Below are positions 1 through 53,586 of a stretch of DNA of 64,000 bases, piece by piece; the stretch's first letter is position 1, and every line of letters begins with the position of its first letter. The notes under the pieces were generated by a model. It did no database searches. It saw nothing but the letters and a program-made list of their open reading frames with translations, and was not told where the DNA came from. This DNA comes from Chelydra serpentina (Eukaryota > Chordata > Testudines > Chelydridae), in the NCBI GenBank assembly GCA_037349315.1, contig JBAIAC010000010.1, positions 29,428,001-29,492,000 on the forward strand. Direction: 5' to 3'. A program made the position numbers and the translations under genes.

Positions 1-511
1 GGCTTCCTCCTTAACCCTCCTGGTGACTACACTCTCTAATCCTGGTTCTTCACACTCTCTCTGCAGCACCCTTCTGCTCTCAGCTGCCTCAGTGAAGCTT
101 GACCTACCCTGCAGGTGCAGCTCAGTATGTGAATTGGCCTCTCAGGCCCAACTAATGCTTTCAGAGCCCATCATATAACACCCTAATTAGTAATGGAATT
201 GGGAAACCAAGCCTCTCCTGAAAGCCAGTCCTACACAGTGTTGAAGAATTTATGTACTGAAACATATCCCCTTCAATAGTCAATGTATCAGCACAGATAT
301 GATTGAAAGCAGAAGCCTTAATACCTCTGGGAATTGTGAGAAAACAGAAAGACTCAGAAAAGCACTGAGAGACATAATGGAAACCAGTTACACTAATTAG
401 GATCCACTGTTAAGAATCCCAGTATTTAATAATAAATCAACAATTCCGTCGCTTCTCATTTCTAGATGTTAAATTCTTTATGTATAGCTAGAAGTCTTTG
501 CTTAGCAATAG

Positions 512-1006
512 TCCTGGATTAGTCCCAGTTCTGGGTGCCACATTTCAGGAAAGACGTGGACAAATTGGAAAAAGTCCAGAGAAGAGCAACAAAAATGATT
601 AAAGGTCTAGAAAACATGACCTATGAGGGAAGATAGAAAAAACTGGGTTTGTTTAGTCTGGAAAAGAGAAGACTGAGAGAGGACATGATAACAGTTTTCA
701 AGTACATAAAAGGTTGTTACAAGGAGGAGGGAGAAAAATTGTTTTTCTTAACCTCTGAGGATATGACAAGATGCAATGGGCTTAAATTGCAACAAGGGAG
801 GTTTAGGTTGGACATTAGGAAAAGCTTCCTAACTGTCGGGGTGGTTAAGCACTGGAATAAATTGCCTAGGGAGGTTGTGGAATCTCCATCATTGGAGATT
901 TTTAAGAGCAGGTTAGACAAACACCTGTCAGGGATGGTCTAGATAATACTTAGTCCTGCCATGAATGCTAGATGACCTCTTGATTTCAGTCTTATGATTC
1001 TATGAT
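512..1006 (+). mobile_element. CR1 LINE, 5'-truncated, 3' end of ORF2
   Basis: The translation from 649 (LEKRRLREDMITVFKYIKG, then HWNKLPREVVESPSLEIFKSRLD) is the typical C-terminal end of CR1 ORF2, stopping at 942. The element ends at about 1006 with the CR1 terminal octamer type (GATTCTATGATT). A TAG at about 633 breaks the frame upstream. It is a 5'-truncated copy, as usual for CR1, and cannot move by itself. Confidence 0.85.
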
Positions 1007-1253
1007 TAAGAAGCATCAAAAGGTGGTGTTATCTACATGTTTCATGTGGCAGAGTGTAACATTTCCTTCATGCCCCTTGACTGCTTGTCGACATCAGGGG
1101 CCTGCTACAAGCTGATGTAAAGAGCTGCAAAAAGGAAGCTAGTTGCTGCAGACAATCAGAAGTTTTAATGATCCTACAAAATTTAGGAAACAATGCTGCA
1201 TATTCTTGAGCGCCATCTACTGGCAGTTTATCTATCACTGTATACCTATATAC

Positions 1254-2168
1254 CAGGGGTGGGCAAACTGCGACTCGCGGGCCACATAAGAACATAAGAA
1301 TGGCCATACCGGGTCAGACCAAAGGTCCATCCAGCCCAGTATCCTGTCTGCCGACAGTGGCCAATGCCAGGTTCACTCCCTCTGGGGCACCTAATAGGTA
1401 ATGATCAAGTGATCTCTCTCCTGCCATCAATCTCCACCCTCTGACAAACAGAGGCTAGGGACACCATTCCTTACCCATCCTGGCTAATAGCCATTAATGG
1501 ACATAACCTCCATGAATTTATCTAGTTATCTTTTAAACCAGCCCGTCAGCCGATTTAATCCAGCCCTCGAGCTCCCGCTGGGGATCGGGGTCTGGGGCTT
1601 GTCCTGCTGCCACGCTCCAGCTGGGGAGTGGGGGTCGGGGGCCGCTCTGTGCGCACCTGCCACAGCTCCGCAAGGCTCCCGGAAGCAGTGGCATGTCTCC
1701 CCTCTGGCTCCAAATGGGAGCTGCAGAGGCAGCACCTGCGGATGGGGCAGCGTGCAGAGCCACCTGGCCATGCCTCTGTGTAGGAGACGGAGAGGGACAT
1801 ACCGCTGCTTCCAGCAGCTGCTTGAGGTAAGCGCCGCCTAGAGCCTGCACCCCATGCCCCGGCCCCAGCCCTGATCCTCCTCCTGCCCTCCAAACCCCTT
1901 GATCCCAACCCAGAGCACCCTTCTGCACCCCTCATCCCCAACCCCTCCCCAGAGCCTGCACCTTCAGCCGGAGCCCTCGCCCCTTGCCCCAGCCTGGAGC
2001 CCCCCTCGCACCCTGAACTCCTTTCTGGCCCCACCCCAGACCCACACTCCCAGCCAGAGCCCTCACCCCCTCCTGCACCCCAACCCCAATTTCGTGAGCG
2101 TTTATGACCCGCCATACAATTTCCATACCCAGATGTGGCCCTTGGGCCAAAAAGTTTGCCCACACCTG
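1254..2168. mobile_element. hAT-type MITE with perfect 8-bp TSD, containing a nested CR1 fragment
   Basis: Terminal inverted repeats CAGGGGTGGGCAAAC and GTTTGCCCACACCTG lie between direct repeats CTATATAC (1246-1253 and 2169-2176). The interior is C-rich on the + strand (1850-2090) and has no transposase. A CR1 3' fragment interrupts it at about 1288-1543. Open frames in the C-rich interior are compositional. Confidence 0.88.
1288..1543 (-). mobile_element. CR1 LINE 3' fragment nested in the hAT MITE
   Basis: Begins with the inverted CR1 3' terminus (ATAAGAACATAAGAATGGCC, which reads GGCCATTCTTATGTTCTTAT on the - strand) and continues through the familiar reptile CR1 3' UTR to about 1543. 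It lies just inside the left end of the MITE, so it inserted later. Confidence 0.75.
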
Positions 2169-2176
2169 CTATATAC

Positions 2177-3324
2177 AGACCTCTCTTTTATGTAATAGTC
2201 TTGTAACAGGCCAAAGAAACAAAGCCTTCTCCTCAACCCCTGCAGGTCACCTTTAAGAGTGTATGACACATCTTAAAAATATATATATGCAAATAACCTG
2301 TGAAGATATCAAGACTCTGATCCTGAAGTCCTTACTTGGGCAAACCTTCCATAGAAACTGAATAGTCCCTTTACAGAACTGGAAGCTAAATCAGTAAAAA
2401 GATATGTGTGTAGGTTTAAAAATGACAAACTATTGTAATTTTAACAAAATCTTACGGCATAGCTCACTAGCTTTAGACTCCTCTTTTTCATACTTAATGA
2501 CAAAAAAAGTACATAAAACAGGGCAGGAAATGCATTTATGTGCACTCTGGTAGGTATTTGCAATTTTAGTAGTGAGTGTATGAAACTGAGAGATTCTAAA
2601 ATAATTTAAGCAAGATGTTAAATTAACATGTTGGTTTACATAAGGCAAATCTATTTTTATGATTTATTTCTGCTATAGAAATGGCTGTTACATATGACCA
2701 AATCCCCACCCCACCCCTTGTGTGTGTGGGGGGGTGGGGTTCGAGGCATGATTGGCCTATGTGGTATGATGCAGGCATATCTCTCTCTTCTTTACTATAG
2801 CTTGAATCCTTATTTTTGGAAACTTGGCAGCCTGTGGTGTTTGATTTCTTCATAGTGACCTGAGTAAGAAAATGAAAGACAATGTTAGAGCCAAGTCTTT
2901 TGTAAAACCACTGTTTAGCTCCAGAAGGCTTGTTGGCCTTTCCTGATAGTTTGTTGCAAGGGAGCACAATGTTTCAGAGAGACAAAACAACCCCCCCCTT
3001 CCCTCCCTCCTGTGTTGTCAAATAGGTTGAGTAAAGTTGTGATGAGTGTCCCTCCCGCTATTCTAAAGTGCGTATTCAGCTTCAAATCCAAAACACTGAA
3101 AATAGTTTAGTTGATGTGCTGAGGAAGGATGTAACCTGAGAAAATCCCTTTTCACATGATTTCATATGAATGGGTTTCTCATTTGCTTTGTTCTACTTAA
3201 ATCCAGAATTTGAACTGGTGATCCAATATTGTTTATACAGGCACACTGAAATGGAGATTTCCTTACCCTCTGCTTTGGAATATATATTATTTTAGGAATG
3301 TGTCTGGGTCTTTTAGAGAGACAA
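2177..3324. other. Unannotated: no gene seen
   Basis: A/T-rich single-copy-looking sequence with a short (TA)n at about 2278, a G/T tract (2719-2740) and a C run (2989-2998). Open frames are short and show no family resemblance. Confidence 0.5.
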
Positions 3325-3425
3325 GGGGGGTGAGGGGATATCTTTTATTGGACCAACTTCTTTTGGTGAGAGAGACAAGATTTTGAGCTACACAGAGCTC
3401 TTCTTCAGGTGTTCTAGGTCACTTG
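3325..3425. repeat. Dispersed repeat with TTATTGGACCAACTTCT core, copy 1
   Basis: Contains the string GATATCTTTTATTGGACCAA followed by GAGAGACAAG and AGCTCTTCTTCAGGT. A diverged second copy is at 53085-53170. This string is common in reptile genomes; the family assignment (SINE or retroelement tail) is not certain. Confidence 0.55.
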
Positions 3426-3526
3426 TCATTTAAAAATTCACACTTTTAGGAATTGTTTTAATTTTAGTTTAATTGAGTCCTATAATAACTATTTGCATAT
3501 AATACCGCCTCTGTGGGACTTGATCC

Positions 3527-3612
3527 TGCAAGATGATGAGCATCCTGGCCCTGATCCAGCACATGCTTAACTTAAAACACAAAATAGTCCCACTGAAGTA
3601 AATGGTCACAGG
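3527..3612. repeat. Dispersed amniote repeat fragment (CTGATCCAGCACATGCTTAA type)
   Basis: The phrases CCTGATCCAGCACATGCTTA and AGTCCCACTGAAGTAAATGG belong to a short repeat seen many times in reptile DNA. Related stretches are at 43085-43170 and 49576-49690. Confidence 0.4.
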
Positions 3613-3739
3613 ATACTGGTTAAATTAACAATGTGCATAAATGCTTTGCTGGATCAGGATCAGACGGCTCAGTACCTTGCATGATCAAACTCTGGGACTG
3701 TTCCTGCAGTTTTGCCTGAGTAAGGCATGTGGGGTCAGT

Positions 3740-4046
3740 CCCTATGGGTATATCGATACAAAAACTGGGAGCATGTTTCCTGGTGCAAATAAACAGACAG
3801 ACGCTAGCTGTGCTCAAGCTAGCATGCTAAAAATAGCAGTGTGGCTGCCACAGCACGTGTGGTGGCTTGGCCCAGCTGCCTAAGTACAATTACACTCGAC
3901 CCCCCTGGGTATGTACTCGGGTGGCTACTGCCCGCGTTGCTGCGGCCATACTGCTATTTTTAGCATGCTGACTCAAGCTGAGTAGCATGTGTCTGTCTAC
4001 CTGTGCTGGGAGGCATGCTCCCAGCTGCATATAATCACACCCTAAG
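3740..4046. mobile_element. Palindromic MITE-like element
   Basis: The two halves are inverted copies: CTAGCATGCTAAAAATAGCA near 3820 pairs with TGCTATTTTTAGCATGCTGA near 3952. The outer parts also pair (GGGAGCATGTTTCCTGG near 3766 with GGGAGGCATGCTCCCAGC near 4009). The right end ATAATCACACCCTAA resembles Harbinger/MITE ends; the left end is unclear. No coding. Confidence 0.6.
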
Positions 4047-4179
4047 TGTCTTTGTATGCTATATTTAACAGCATGAAGTTATGTTTTTACTCTCCAAATA
4101 CAAAATTTAAAATGGTCTTATGATTATTGCAGACTCTCCTCCCGCTGAATCCTGTTATTCATTACCCAGAATATTATCA

Positions 4180-4345
4180 ACTTTACATTTTTTTTATTAC
4201 TATTATGTATTACAGTAGCAGCGCTGCTAGAGGCTTCATCCAAGATCAGGGCCCCACTGTGCTAGGTGCTGTACACACATACATAAATAGACACAGCCGC
4301 TGCCCCCAATGAATTTACAGATTAAATAAACAAGACACACAAAGG
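4180..4345 (-). repeat. Ancient amniote interspersed repeat, minus orientation
   Basis: Reads as a diverged copy of a widespread amniote repeat (ATCAGGGCCCCACTGTGCTA, then GGTGCTGTACACACATACAT, then CAATGAATTTACAGATTAAA). A + strand relative lies at 38485-38570 and a short piece at 8965-9030. I do not assign a family name. Confidence 0.45.
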
Positions 4346-4349
4346 GTCT

Positions 4350-6324
4350 AGTCCTGGCTCTTAACCACAAGTCCGTGCTTCCTTTAATATCTTATTAATT
4401 TAGGCAGCTGGTGTTTTTAGCATAGAAGCTTAAAAGTTGGAGGGAAATAATCAAACTGATAGTTTTCTATTTTGTCAGGCAGATTTGTGCATTTCCTTTT
4501 TTTCCTTTGGCTTCCTGGCTGCTAGATTATAACTTTATATTGAGGTTCTCTCTGATGTACTTGCAATTTAATTGGATTTTAATGTAACTTTTTACAATTT
4601 ATTCTATAGAGCTTCTGCCTTCCTTAATGCTCCAAAGGGCATAATGGTGGGGGAACCATGGCGAGAGTCCCAGTGCTGCATCTCAGAACACGAAAGCTTG
4701 TGTAGGTGACAAGAGTGCAGCAATGGGCAGGACCTTGGCCATTGAGTTTCGTATCAAATAAGAAATTAGATTTAGGATACCAGTGGTACTTTATTTTAAT
4801 CTGAATTGACATGGGCCATTTTTTTTTAGCTAAAATAAGACTTTTTGATAGAGCTTGCTCAGAAGCAGAATATATTTGTCAGTATTTTGAGATTATGGCG
4901 AACTTGTGGATATGTGTACTGGTTAGTGCAGGGGATGGCTGGGTTTTATTTCCAACTCTGCCACTCTATGCAAGCTTGGGCAAAACATAGCCCATTGATC
5001 TAAGGTCACTGAAGTCAATGGGAGTCTCGTAGTCTGATTGATCTTTGAGATCAGTGAATAATGATGGTGCTCAACACTATTTGAAAATCAAGCCATTATA
5101 ACCTTTAGAGGTGCCTTTAAAAATTAGTTATAAAAAAAGTATTCCTGAGCAGCCATGTTTTGTTTTAAAGCAATACCACAAAACTATAAAAAACTATGCA
5201 CAACACATTAGAGAAACTGAATCCTGAACTGCTTCACTACTTTCCACCCACATCATCTACCTAGTGATTTCATGTTTTCTTTTGTTGTATATCTTCGCGT
5301 ATGGAAGAGATACATTCCTCCCATGACATTTGACATTCTTTAGCTTTGTCGCTTATAAATAAGATTTCCACATGAGGCAGCTTCTGCTATGTCAACAAGC
5401 CAATCTTCTAAAATTGGGATACAAGGTTTTCTGTCTGCTAAGGATCAAATTCTTTGCATAACCAAAGGAAATTGCAATCTGCTTTTTAAAATATTTTGTA
5501 CTCCCATATACTGAAGAAAAATCTTATTGCAAATATAATTGCCTCTTCCAGTAACTTAAGATTCCATGTTTAATGTTTGTTGTTCTATGCTATATACGAG
5601 AGATCCAAAATACACACAAATATTCAGCAAGATTCACTCATAGAAAATGCTGATATGTTATTCTTAACATGGGCCAAATCCTAACCTTGGATACACACGT
5701 GAAGCGTACATTAACTTCAGTGGAGCTGTGCATGTGTCTCCAAAGTTGCAATTTGGTCTTATATATTAGTCTCTTCCCATTAGGACTCTGTTAATACTTG
5801 AACCATTTCTACTTTACTATGATATTCCTCCCCTTTTATGAATTAAAGAGAGCAGGAACTGTATAAGATGAAATACAGACAAGCAAACACAAAAGTGTCA
5901 GTGATAGTTAAAAGAGAAAAAACAAGCATGAAGAATCATATGGCTTAGGACAATCAACAAATACCTGCAATACGGAAGGAAGAGAAGGGAAGTTGGGACA
6001 CCATAATCCTAACGAGAACAAAACCAAATATGTTTTGTTACTGAGGAGAGATTTGGGGTCTAGCTACACAGCATGTGTAGTGTATACACTTTTTGATTAT
6101 TCTGACCGTTATATGAAGCAATACAAACTAGTCTATGGCCTGCTTACCCAGTCTGTAAGAAGTGTGTAAGTTCCCACTAGCTGTTCAGCAGGTTGCAGGC
6201 CGAAGGGGATGCAGAGGTCACCTGTTCTGTGGGGGATGCAGTCCTGCTTGGTGGGGTGGAGACCTCCTCTAAACGAAGTCCTCGTGCTGATTTGAGTGCC
6301 TGCCAGTGGATCCTATTCCTCTTC
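4350..6324. other. Unannotated: region upstream of the first coding exon
   Basis: A/T-rich. No CpG island, TATA-type promoter with support, or non-coding first exon could be identified, although one must exist upstream of the acceptor at 6913. Confidence 0.45.
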
Positions 6325-6430
6325 TCCAGGGATTTGGAGCAATCAAATTTTTGAATTGCTCCGCTCCGGCTCCGCTCCCGCTCCGGGCATAAACCTACTG
6401 CTCCGCACTCCAGCTCTGGGCTCCACTCCA
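6325..6430. repeat. Degenerate CTCCG/CTCCA pentamer-like tandem repeat
   Basis: A run of CTCCGCTCCGGCTCCGCTCC-type units follows the string CAAATTTTTGAATTGCTCCG. No gene is supported; the open frames crossing it are compositional. Confidence 0.5.
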
Positions 6431-6913
6431 AAGCCCTGCTCTTCTCTTTCTTTGCTGCCTACCCTGCAGTTATCCCTCATGTAGTTGCCCTACATGGGAA
6501 ATGGTAGGGTGACTAGAATTACTAAATGCTACCTTTTTGCAGAGAAGATGTGTGTATATGGGGAAAGGGAGACACATTTCCTCTCTTCTTACCCACCACC
6601 TCCAATCGCCGTGTGGAGGGGTTCCTTACCCAGATGAAGACTTGTCCTCACATAATTTCAGGGCTGTCAGCAGCGGATGCTTGCTTCAGCCAGAAATCTC
6701 TGCTGTTGCTCTCCAAAGTATGATATTCTTTCTTTCTTAAACCTCTGCAGATAAAGGAACTGAACAACTATTTATGGGTCACTTTGTATCTGTGTATCTG
6801 TAGCTTATAATATTATTATTCTATAGTCAGCTCTACATATGATTGTCTTTTTCAGGGTTAAACATGAACACTTCCACTATAGAAAACTAAATTTTTCCAT
6901 TTCCTTTATTTAG

Positions 6914-6937
6914 GTTTCCTTTGCCTGATCTGTAAAC

Positions 6938-6956
<19 letters not shown>
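6914..6956 (+). CDS. Exon with start codon (5' UTR plus first 6 codons) of the PR/SET-PLAG gene
   Basis: The exon lies between an acceptor (pyrimidine-rich tract ending TTTATTTAG) and a strong donor (GTAAGT). It holds 24 bases of 5' UTR, then ATG at 6938 with A at -3, encoding MSTDPL plus one base of the next codon. An in-frame TGA at 6926 rules out coding further upstream in this exon. The leftover T joins GG of the next exon to make Trp, giving MSTDPLWCEDCGK, where Trp directly before the first knuckle Cys is what PRDM10-like proteins have. The acceptor implies at least one more non-coding exon and the promoter upstream; I could not locate them. The call rests on splice-site quality, phase and the resulting Trp, so it needs transcript support. 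Confidence 0.65.
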
Positions 6957-48882
<41,926 letters not shown>

Positions 48883-49575
48883 CTACCACCCTTTTTAGGG
48901 CTCCTTTTCATACCCAGATTTGTGAAGGAGAAGAGCCCCAAACCATCGATAACATCCTTTTAAAAAGTTCTTAAACATTGTAGAATGTTCCAGGAAGTAA
49001 CAGAATGAATAGATGTATTTTATATAATACGTGCTAGTTTCATAGCATATGACACTTGCAACAATGCCATATTTTCCCCTCAATACCCTCCATGTTTTTA
49101 CACTTAAACCAAATAGCTGAACTAGTGTTCTTCAGTGGAAATACAAATGTATCTATAACAGGCACAAAACATGATGGCTGCTATGGGGGTGAGGGTGGAA
49201 AACAACTTTTTAAATGAGCCATAACTCGCAGTAATTTTATACAAATGACCTGAACATTGTTCATATGTAGAAATCTAGAAGTGTCCGGTAGGTTTTTATG
49301 GCAAGCACTTAAAAATTCTTAAAGCTCAGTGATTAATTTAAGTTGCGACTTCCTTCAATTATCTTATCTCCTCTCACTTTTTAAAAAACAAAACATCGCT
49401 GTAGTGATTTAAGTTGAACTTGAATTTGTTTTTCTGAAGTGCACTTCCGCTGTGTGTGTAGATTGTTTTTTCGAGGGCTGGAAATAACTACCACAGTCGT
49501 AGCCTAAGACTAGATGTCTTGTATAAATGGCTTCTTCTGAAGAGGAAGTATATGGCTAAGACAATACATTGATTT

Positions 49576-49690
49576 TCATTTAGACCTTGATCCTGCAAGC
49601 TGCTAGGCATTCTGTGCCTAATGCAAGAAAGCACTTAAGCATATACTTAGCTTTAAGCACAAGCAGTCCCATTGACTCCTGTGCACAATC
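49576..49690. repeat. Dispersed amniote repeat fragment (TTGATCCTGCAAGC type)
   Basis: ACCTTGATCCTGCAAGCTGC, AAGCACTTAAGCATATACTT and AGCAGTCCCATTGACTCCTG are pieces of a short repeat related to the one at 3527-3612. Confidence 0.45.
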
Positions 49691-49699
49691 TAACTCTCA

Positions 49700-49931
49700 G
49701 GCTATGTCTACACTAGCACTTTTGTCGGCAAAACTACACCCCGACCAACAAAAGTGCCAATGTGAACAGCACTGCGTCAGCAGGAGATGCTCTCCCACGG
49801 ACATGTCTACCGTTGCTCCTTGGAGGTGTTTTAATTATGCCAGCGGGAGAACTCTCCCCCACTGGCATAGAGTGACTACGCAGGAGACCTTACAGTGATG
49901 CAGCTGTACAGTCCATAGGGTAGACAAAGCC
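49700..49931. mobile_element. Harbinger-type MITE with TCA TSD
   Basis: Ends GGCTATGTCTACACTAGC and GGGTAGACAAAGCC lie between TCA repeats (49697-49699 and 49932-49934). 232 bases with CTCTCCC/GGGAGA hairpin motifs. Sits at the end of the probable 3' UTR. Confidence 0.7.
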
Positions 49932-49933
49932 TC

Positions 49934-49939
49934 AATAAA
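49934..49939 (+). terminator. Candidate polyadenylation signal AATAAA
   Basis: First canonical hexamer after the stop codon at 48882, about 1.05 kb downstream, with T/GT-rich sequence after it. Its first base is the last base of the MITE's TCA target-site copy, so it sits at the insertion junction. Confidence 0.35.
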
Positions 49940-49960
49940 GATTATGTTCCCCATCCAAGC

Positions 49961-52732
49961 AAGCTCTGTTCACTTTTGGTTGATAATGATGGCTTTTGTT
50001 TAGTCCAGGAAAGTGATTATTCATTGTAAAAACAACAGGGAGTCCAGTGGCATACCCCTCTCATACTTATTAATTGTAACAATCTGTAGCATAAATGTTC
50101 CTTGGCAGCTAAACTACACTAGCAACATAAGCTCAATGTTACAGTCCTCCACATATGCATGGTAGCGCTTGTTCAAGTCAATGATTGGTCTACAGTCCTT
50201 CTGGATGCAAGATCAGAGAAGGTCCCATGGTGTGTCTTCTACAGCTACAAACAGTGTCAAACCCCTACGAAAGTTGGATAAATATATGGCAGGTATGAAA
50301 AGGTTAAGTAATTTTATATTTATGGTTTCAGCACAGTAGTAATTAACAAGTTATATCTAGCCATTAAGTTACATTTGTTTGTATTAACCAAAACAGAAAT
50401 ATGCTCTTGTTTTTGTAAGTTGTCTGTATATAGTTCCTTTCTAAAAGTCTTCAGGTGTCAAAGTGCCATCAACTGACAAAGTATTGTGAACTCATGCAAA
50501 TTGGAAAAGATACCACACTACAAACTGTCTATTTTTTTTTTTAAAGAAAACCTTCAGGGTCCATTCATCTCCTGTAAACCACTTCACAAAGATCCTGTGG
50601 TTTTTAGTTTGCTGCTGTTACTGATTAGGTTCTTCTGCATCAAAAGAAAACACAGAAATGTAAAGTCTAAATCCCGCGAGGTGCTCTCTGCCCTCAAGTC
50701 CCATTAAGTTGTTTAAAAATAGATTGATTTATTAATGAACTACTAAAAAAAGCCCTTCTCTGAAAAATTTGGGAATGATAGTGTGTGCCTGTTGAGCTAG
50801 AATCATGACCATGTTCTGTATGGAAATATTCATCTTCAACAGGATTCCAGATTTATGATCCATCAAGAGAACCTGTGCCCATACCTGTTTACAAGCTATT
50901 CTGAAATATAGCATTGTGCCTTCTAGGAGGGTGCTAGTCTTCTGTAGTTAATGAAGAGTGCTTCAAGTTCAAATAAAAAGTAACACGAATCACCTGTTAC
51001 ACTAAAGCTCCTAGATAGCATGAGGTAATGGTGATTAAAACATTCTAATGAAAAAGGTAATAGGTTATTTTAATTCAGTCAATAAATTCAAAATAGCTTC
51101 TAATATTCCTGAAATCTTAAATGTAGGGGGAAGCCTGAACACAGGCCCTGTTTTGTATTGAATCATTAAGGGCACCACAGGTCATGTATCTAGTAAGAAT
51201 TTTTATCTTTAGAATCTCAGAACACTACAAATACTAAAGATTTATATCATATTTATTTTAAAGTAGGCGTTTGCAGCGGGATCAGGGGGAGATTTTCTTC
51301 TCTGTAAATTTAGTGTTCTTAAGAAGGCCTCCACTGAGAGCCCTGGAGATTGACGTGTGTTCATCCGTAGGACAAGAACAACGCACACAGTAGCTTCCCC
51401 ACACTGCCCATTTGCCTCAACAGACCATCTCTTTTATGCAAAGACTTCAGTGACTGAGCTGCTTTAGGATCGAGACATCATGTCAGTGGAAGGAAAATGT
51501 TAAAATATGAAAAGTGACGTTATTATGTTTGGAGGCAGGGGGGCAGTTTGGAATGTCTGAGCTTGGAAGACCAGTCTGGGAACCAAGAACTCCCACATTT
51601 TCAACCCAGCTGTGTCACTTCACCTATCTGGCTCCATTTCCCAATCCGTAAAATGAGGCTAGTGATACTTACCTACTTCACAGGTTTGTGTGAACATTAA
51701 TCTCTACATAGCTTTGAATATGTAAAGTACTATATAAGTGTGAAGCAGTATTCTGTACAGTATATAGCCCCATAGCAGTGTATTTTTTCTGTAAACCGGA
51801 TTATTCTTTTTCTAGATTATCTGACAACTCCATTGCAAGGGTTTCATTTATGCCTAAATGCAAAACAAAAAGTATGGATTAGTGAAGATTATCCAATACC
51901 AGCATAGCAAAATTGCTTACCGTAACAAAGTTGCAGATGTCATGTATACATTTATGGGTTTGGTTCTGCACTGTTGTAAATTTGGGTGCCTATTGTGAGT
52001 ATTAATACTATTTCACTTCAAGTCAGGGACACTTTGTAAACTCAACAAGATGATCAAGTTATAATAGCATCCTGGGCAAAATTTTCAAAAGTGCCTAAAT
52101 GGTTGATGGGAAAATCAAGAGGACATAAGCTCCCAAATCACCAATGCACTTTTGAAAAGCTACTCTACCCAAATTAGTCTCTTAACAAAGGGGTTTGATT
52201 TAATCACATTAAGCTACCTCAGCATACAAATCAAGATACCTCTACAACAGTTTCCCAATACAATTTTGTCATTTCACTTCACACCACCACTCCTTATATC
52301 CTTTATCTTGGGGGAGTCTCATCTCGCTAGCCTACCAGCATAACCTGTAATAAAGTCTCAAACAAAATTAGAACAGAAAAGGGAAGTTGTATTACTGTAG
52401 TGATAAGTGTATCTCACAGAACTCCTCTGGTTCAATAACCGAGCATGAGTTACACATTGTCACTACTCTGGTTAATACATAGCCAGTGTTAGCACGCCAT
52501 AAACGGTGCTTCCAATGGTGGGGGTGGGTGACACACATTAGAACAAGGATGATCTTAAAATCAGAGCTCAGCATCATGTAACTGTTCTTTCCCAACTTCA
52601 TCTGCTTCAGTACTCATTTTTCTTGTACCTGCTCTATTTTTGCAGTATTTATGTGCATCACTCTTGTAATTGTCAGCTTCCCAACACAGCAGTGCTGCTG
52701 ATGTTTATCCTTCGTGTAAACCAAAACCACAA
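49961..52732. other. Intergenic or far 3' region, only a MIR remnant seen
   Basis: A/T-rich sequence with no coding pattern beyond the MIR-like piece at 51570-51745. Confidence 0.5.
51570..51745 (+). repeat. MIR-like SINE remnant
   Basis: CAACCCAGCTGTGTCACTTC, CCATTTCCCAATCCGTAAAA, TACTTACCTACTTCACAGG and AAAGTACTATATAAGTG follow the MIR order. Confidence 0.65.
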
Positions 52733-53007
52733 AGGGTACATCAGTACTGCAATCATGGGGTGTGGTTACAGCTCAAATAGACACACGTGAGCTAGCTTAA
52801 ATCTAGTTAGTTTGGGTTCTGGAGAAGTGAAGCCGTGGCAGGGTGTGCTTTAGTGTGAGCTGTACGAGCTCGCCCAGAACCCTAATTGCTCATGGAACTG
52901 GCGCGCACTGCTGCAGCTTCACTACTTGTGGACCCAAGCTAGCTAGATTAAAGTTAGCTCAGATAGGTCTACTCAAACTGCAATCACATCTTGTGTATGT
53001 CTACCCT
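52733..53007. mobile_element. MITE with imperfect terminal inverted repeats
   Basis: The left part AGGGTACATCAGTACTGCAA pairs with the right part ACTGCAATCACATC...GTCTACCCT. Inside, CACGTGAGCTAGCTTAAATC pairs with GATTAAAGTTAGCTCA. Non-coding; no clear TSD. Confidence 0.6.
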
Positions 53008-53084
53008 GCAACCACTAAGTTTTACATATCCTGCACTTTTTTCAGGAACAGGCAGGATAAGTTACCTAATTAGGCCTGAGACAC

Positions 53085-53170
53085 AAGGTGGGGGAGGGAA
53101 TATCTTTCATTGGACCAACTTCTGGTGGTGAATGAGACAAGTTTTCAAGCTACACAATGCTCATGTTGAA
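53085..53170. repeat. Dispersed repeat with CATTGGACCAACTTCTGG core, copy 2
   Basis: Diverged copy of the repeat at 3325-3425 in the same orientation (GGACCAACTTCTGGTGGTGA, then GAGACAAGTTTTCAAGCTAC). Confidence 0.5.
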
Positions 53171-53406
53171 TTAGGCCTGGGCATTTTCTTGCTGGTTTTG
53201 GTGATTCCCGTCTTGTTTTCTGGAGATAACCTCTATCATGGCTGACACTTGGGATTGAACTAGTGACCTCAAGTGCTGATTACATTCATCCCTACAATTA
53301 GAGTTAAAGAGACAGGCTCTATAGCAAACCCATGTCCTCTGTGGAATGGGCAGTTAGGGAGAGACACCACCCGGTGATCAGTGGGTTACACCATCATATC
53401 ACTTTA

Positions 53407-53586
53407 ATCATAGAATATCAGGGTTGGAAGGGGCCTTAGGAGGTCATCTAGTCCAACCCCTTGCTCAAAGCAGGACCAATCCCCAATTTTTGCCCCAGAT
53501 CCCTAAATGGCCCCCTCAAGGATTGAACTCACAACCCTGGGTTTAGCAGGCCAATGCTCAAACCACTGAGCTATCCCTCCCCCCAT
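53407..53586 (-). mobile_element. CR1 LINE 3' end
   Basis: ATCATAGAATATCAGGGTTG, then GGAGGTCATCTAGTCCAACC, then TTGCTCAAAGCAGGACCAAT and AACCACTGAGCTATCCCTCC. On the - strand it ends in the CR1 terminus ATTCTATGAT. Only the 3' non-coding part is present. Confidence 0.85.

Larger units (their letters stand above)
48883..49960 (+). other. Probable 3' UTR with a MITE at its end
   Basis: About 1.05 kb without coding signal follows the stop. I see no canonical AATAAA or ATTAAA until AATAAA at 49934-49939, which is followed by GT-rich sequence (49950-50000). This first signal lies at the right junction of the MITE at 49700-49931. The real 3' end may be a non-canonical upstream site. Confidence 0.4.

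Noticed and set aside
1497..2195. Several overlapping open frames of 80-200 codons on both strands
   Set aside because: They lie in the C-rich interior of a hAT MITE with a verified target-site duplication; the length comes from base composition.
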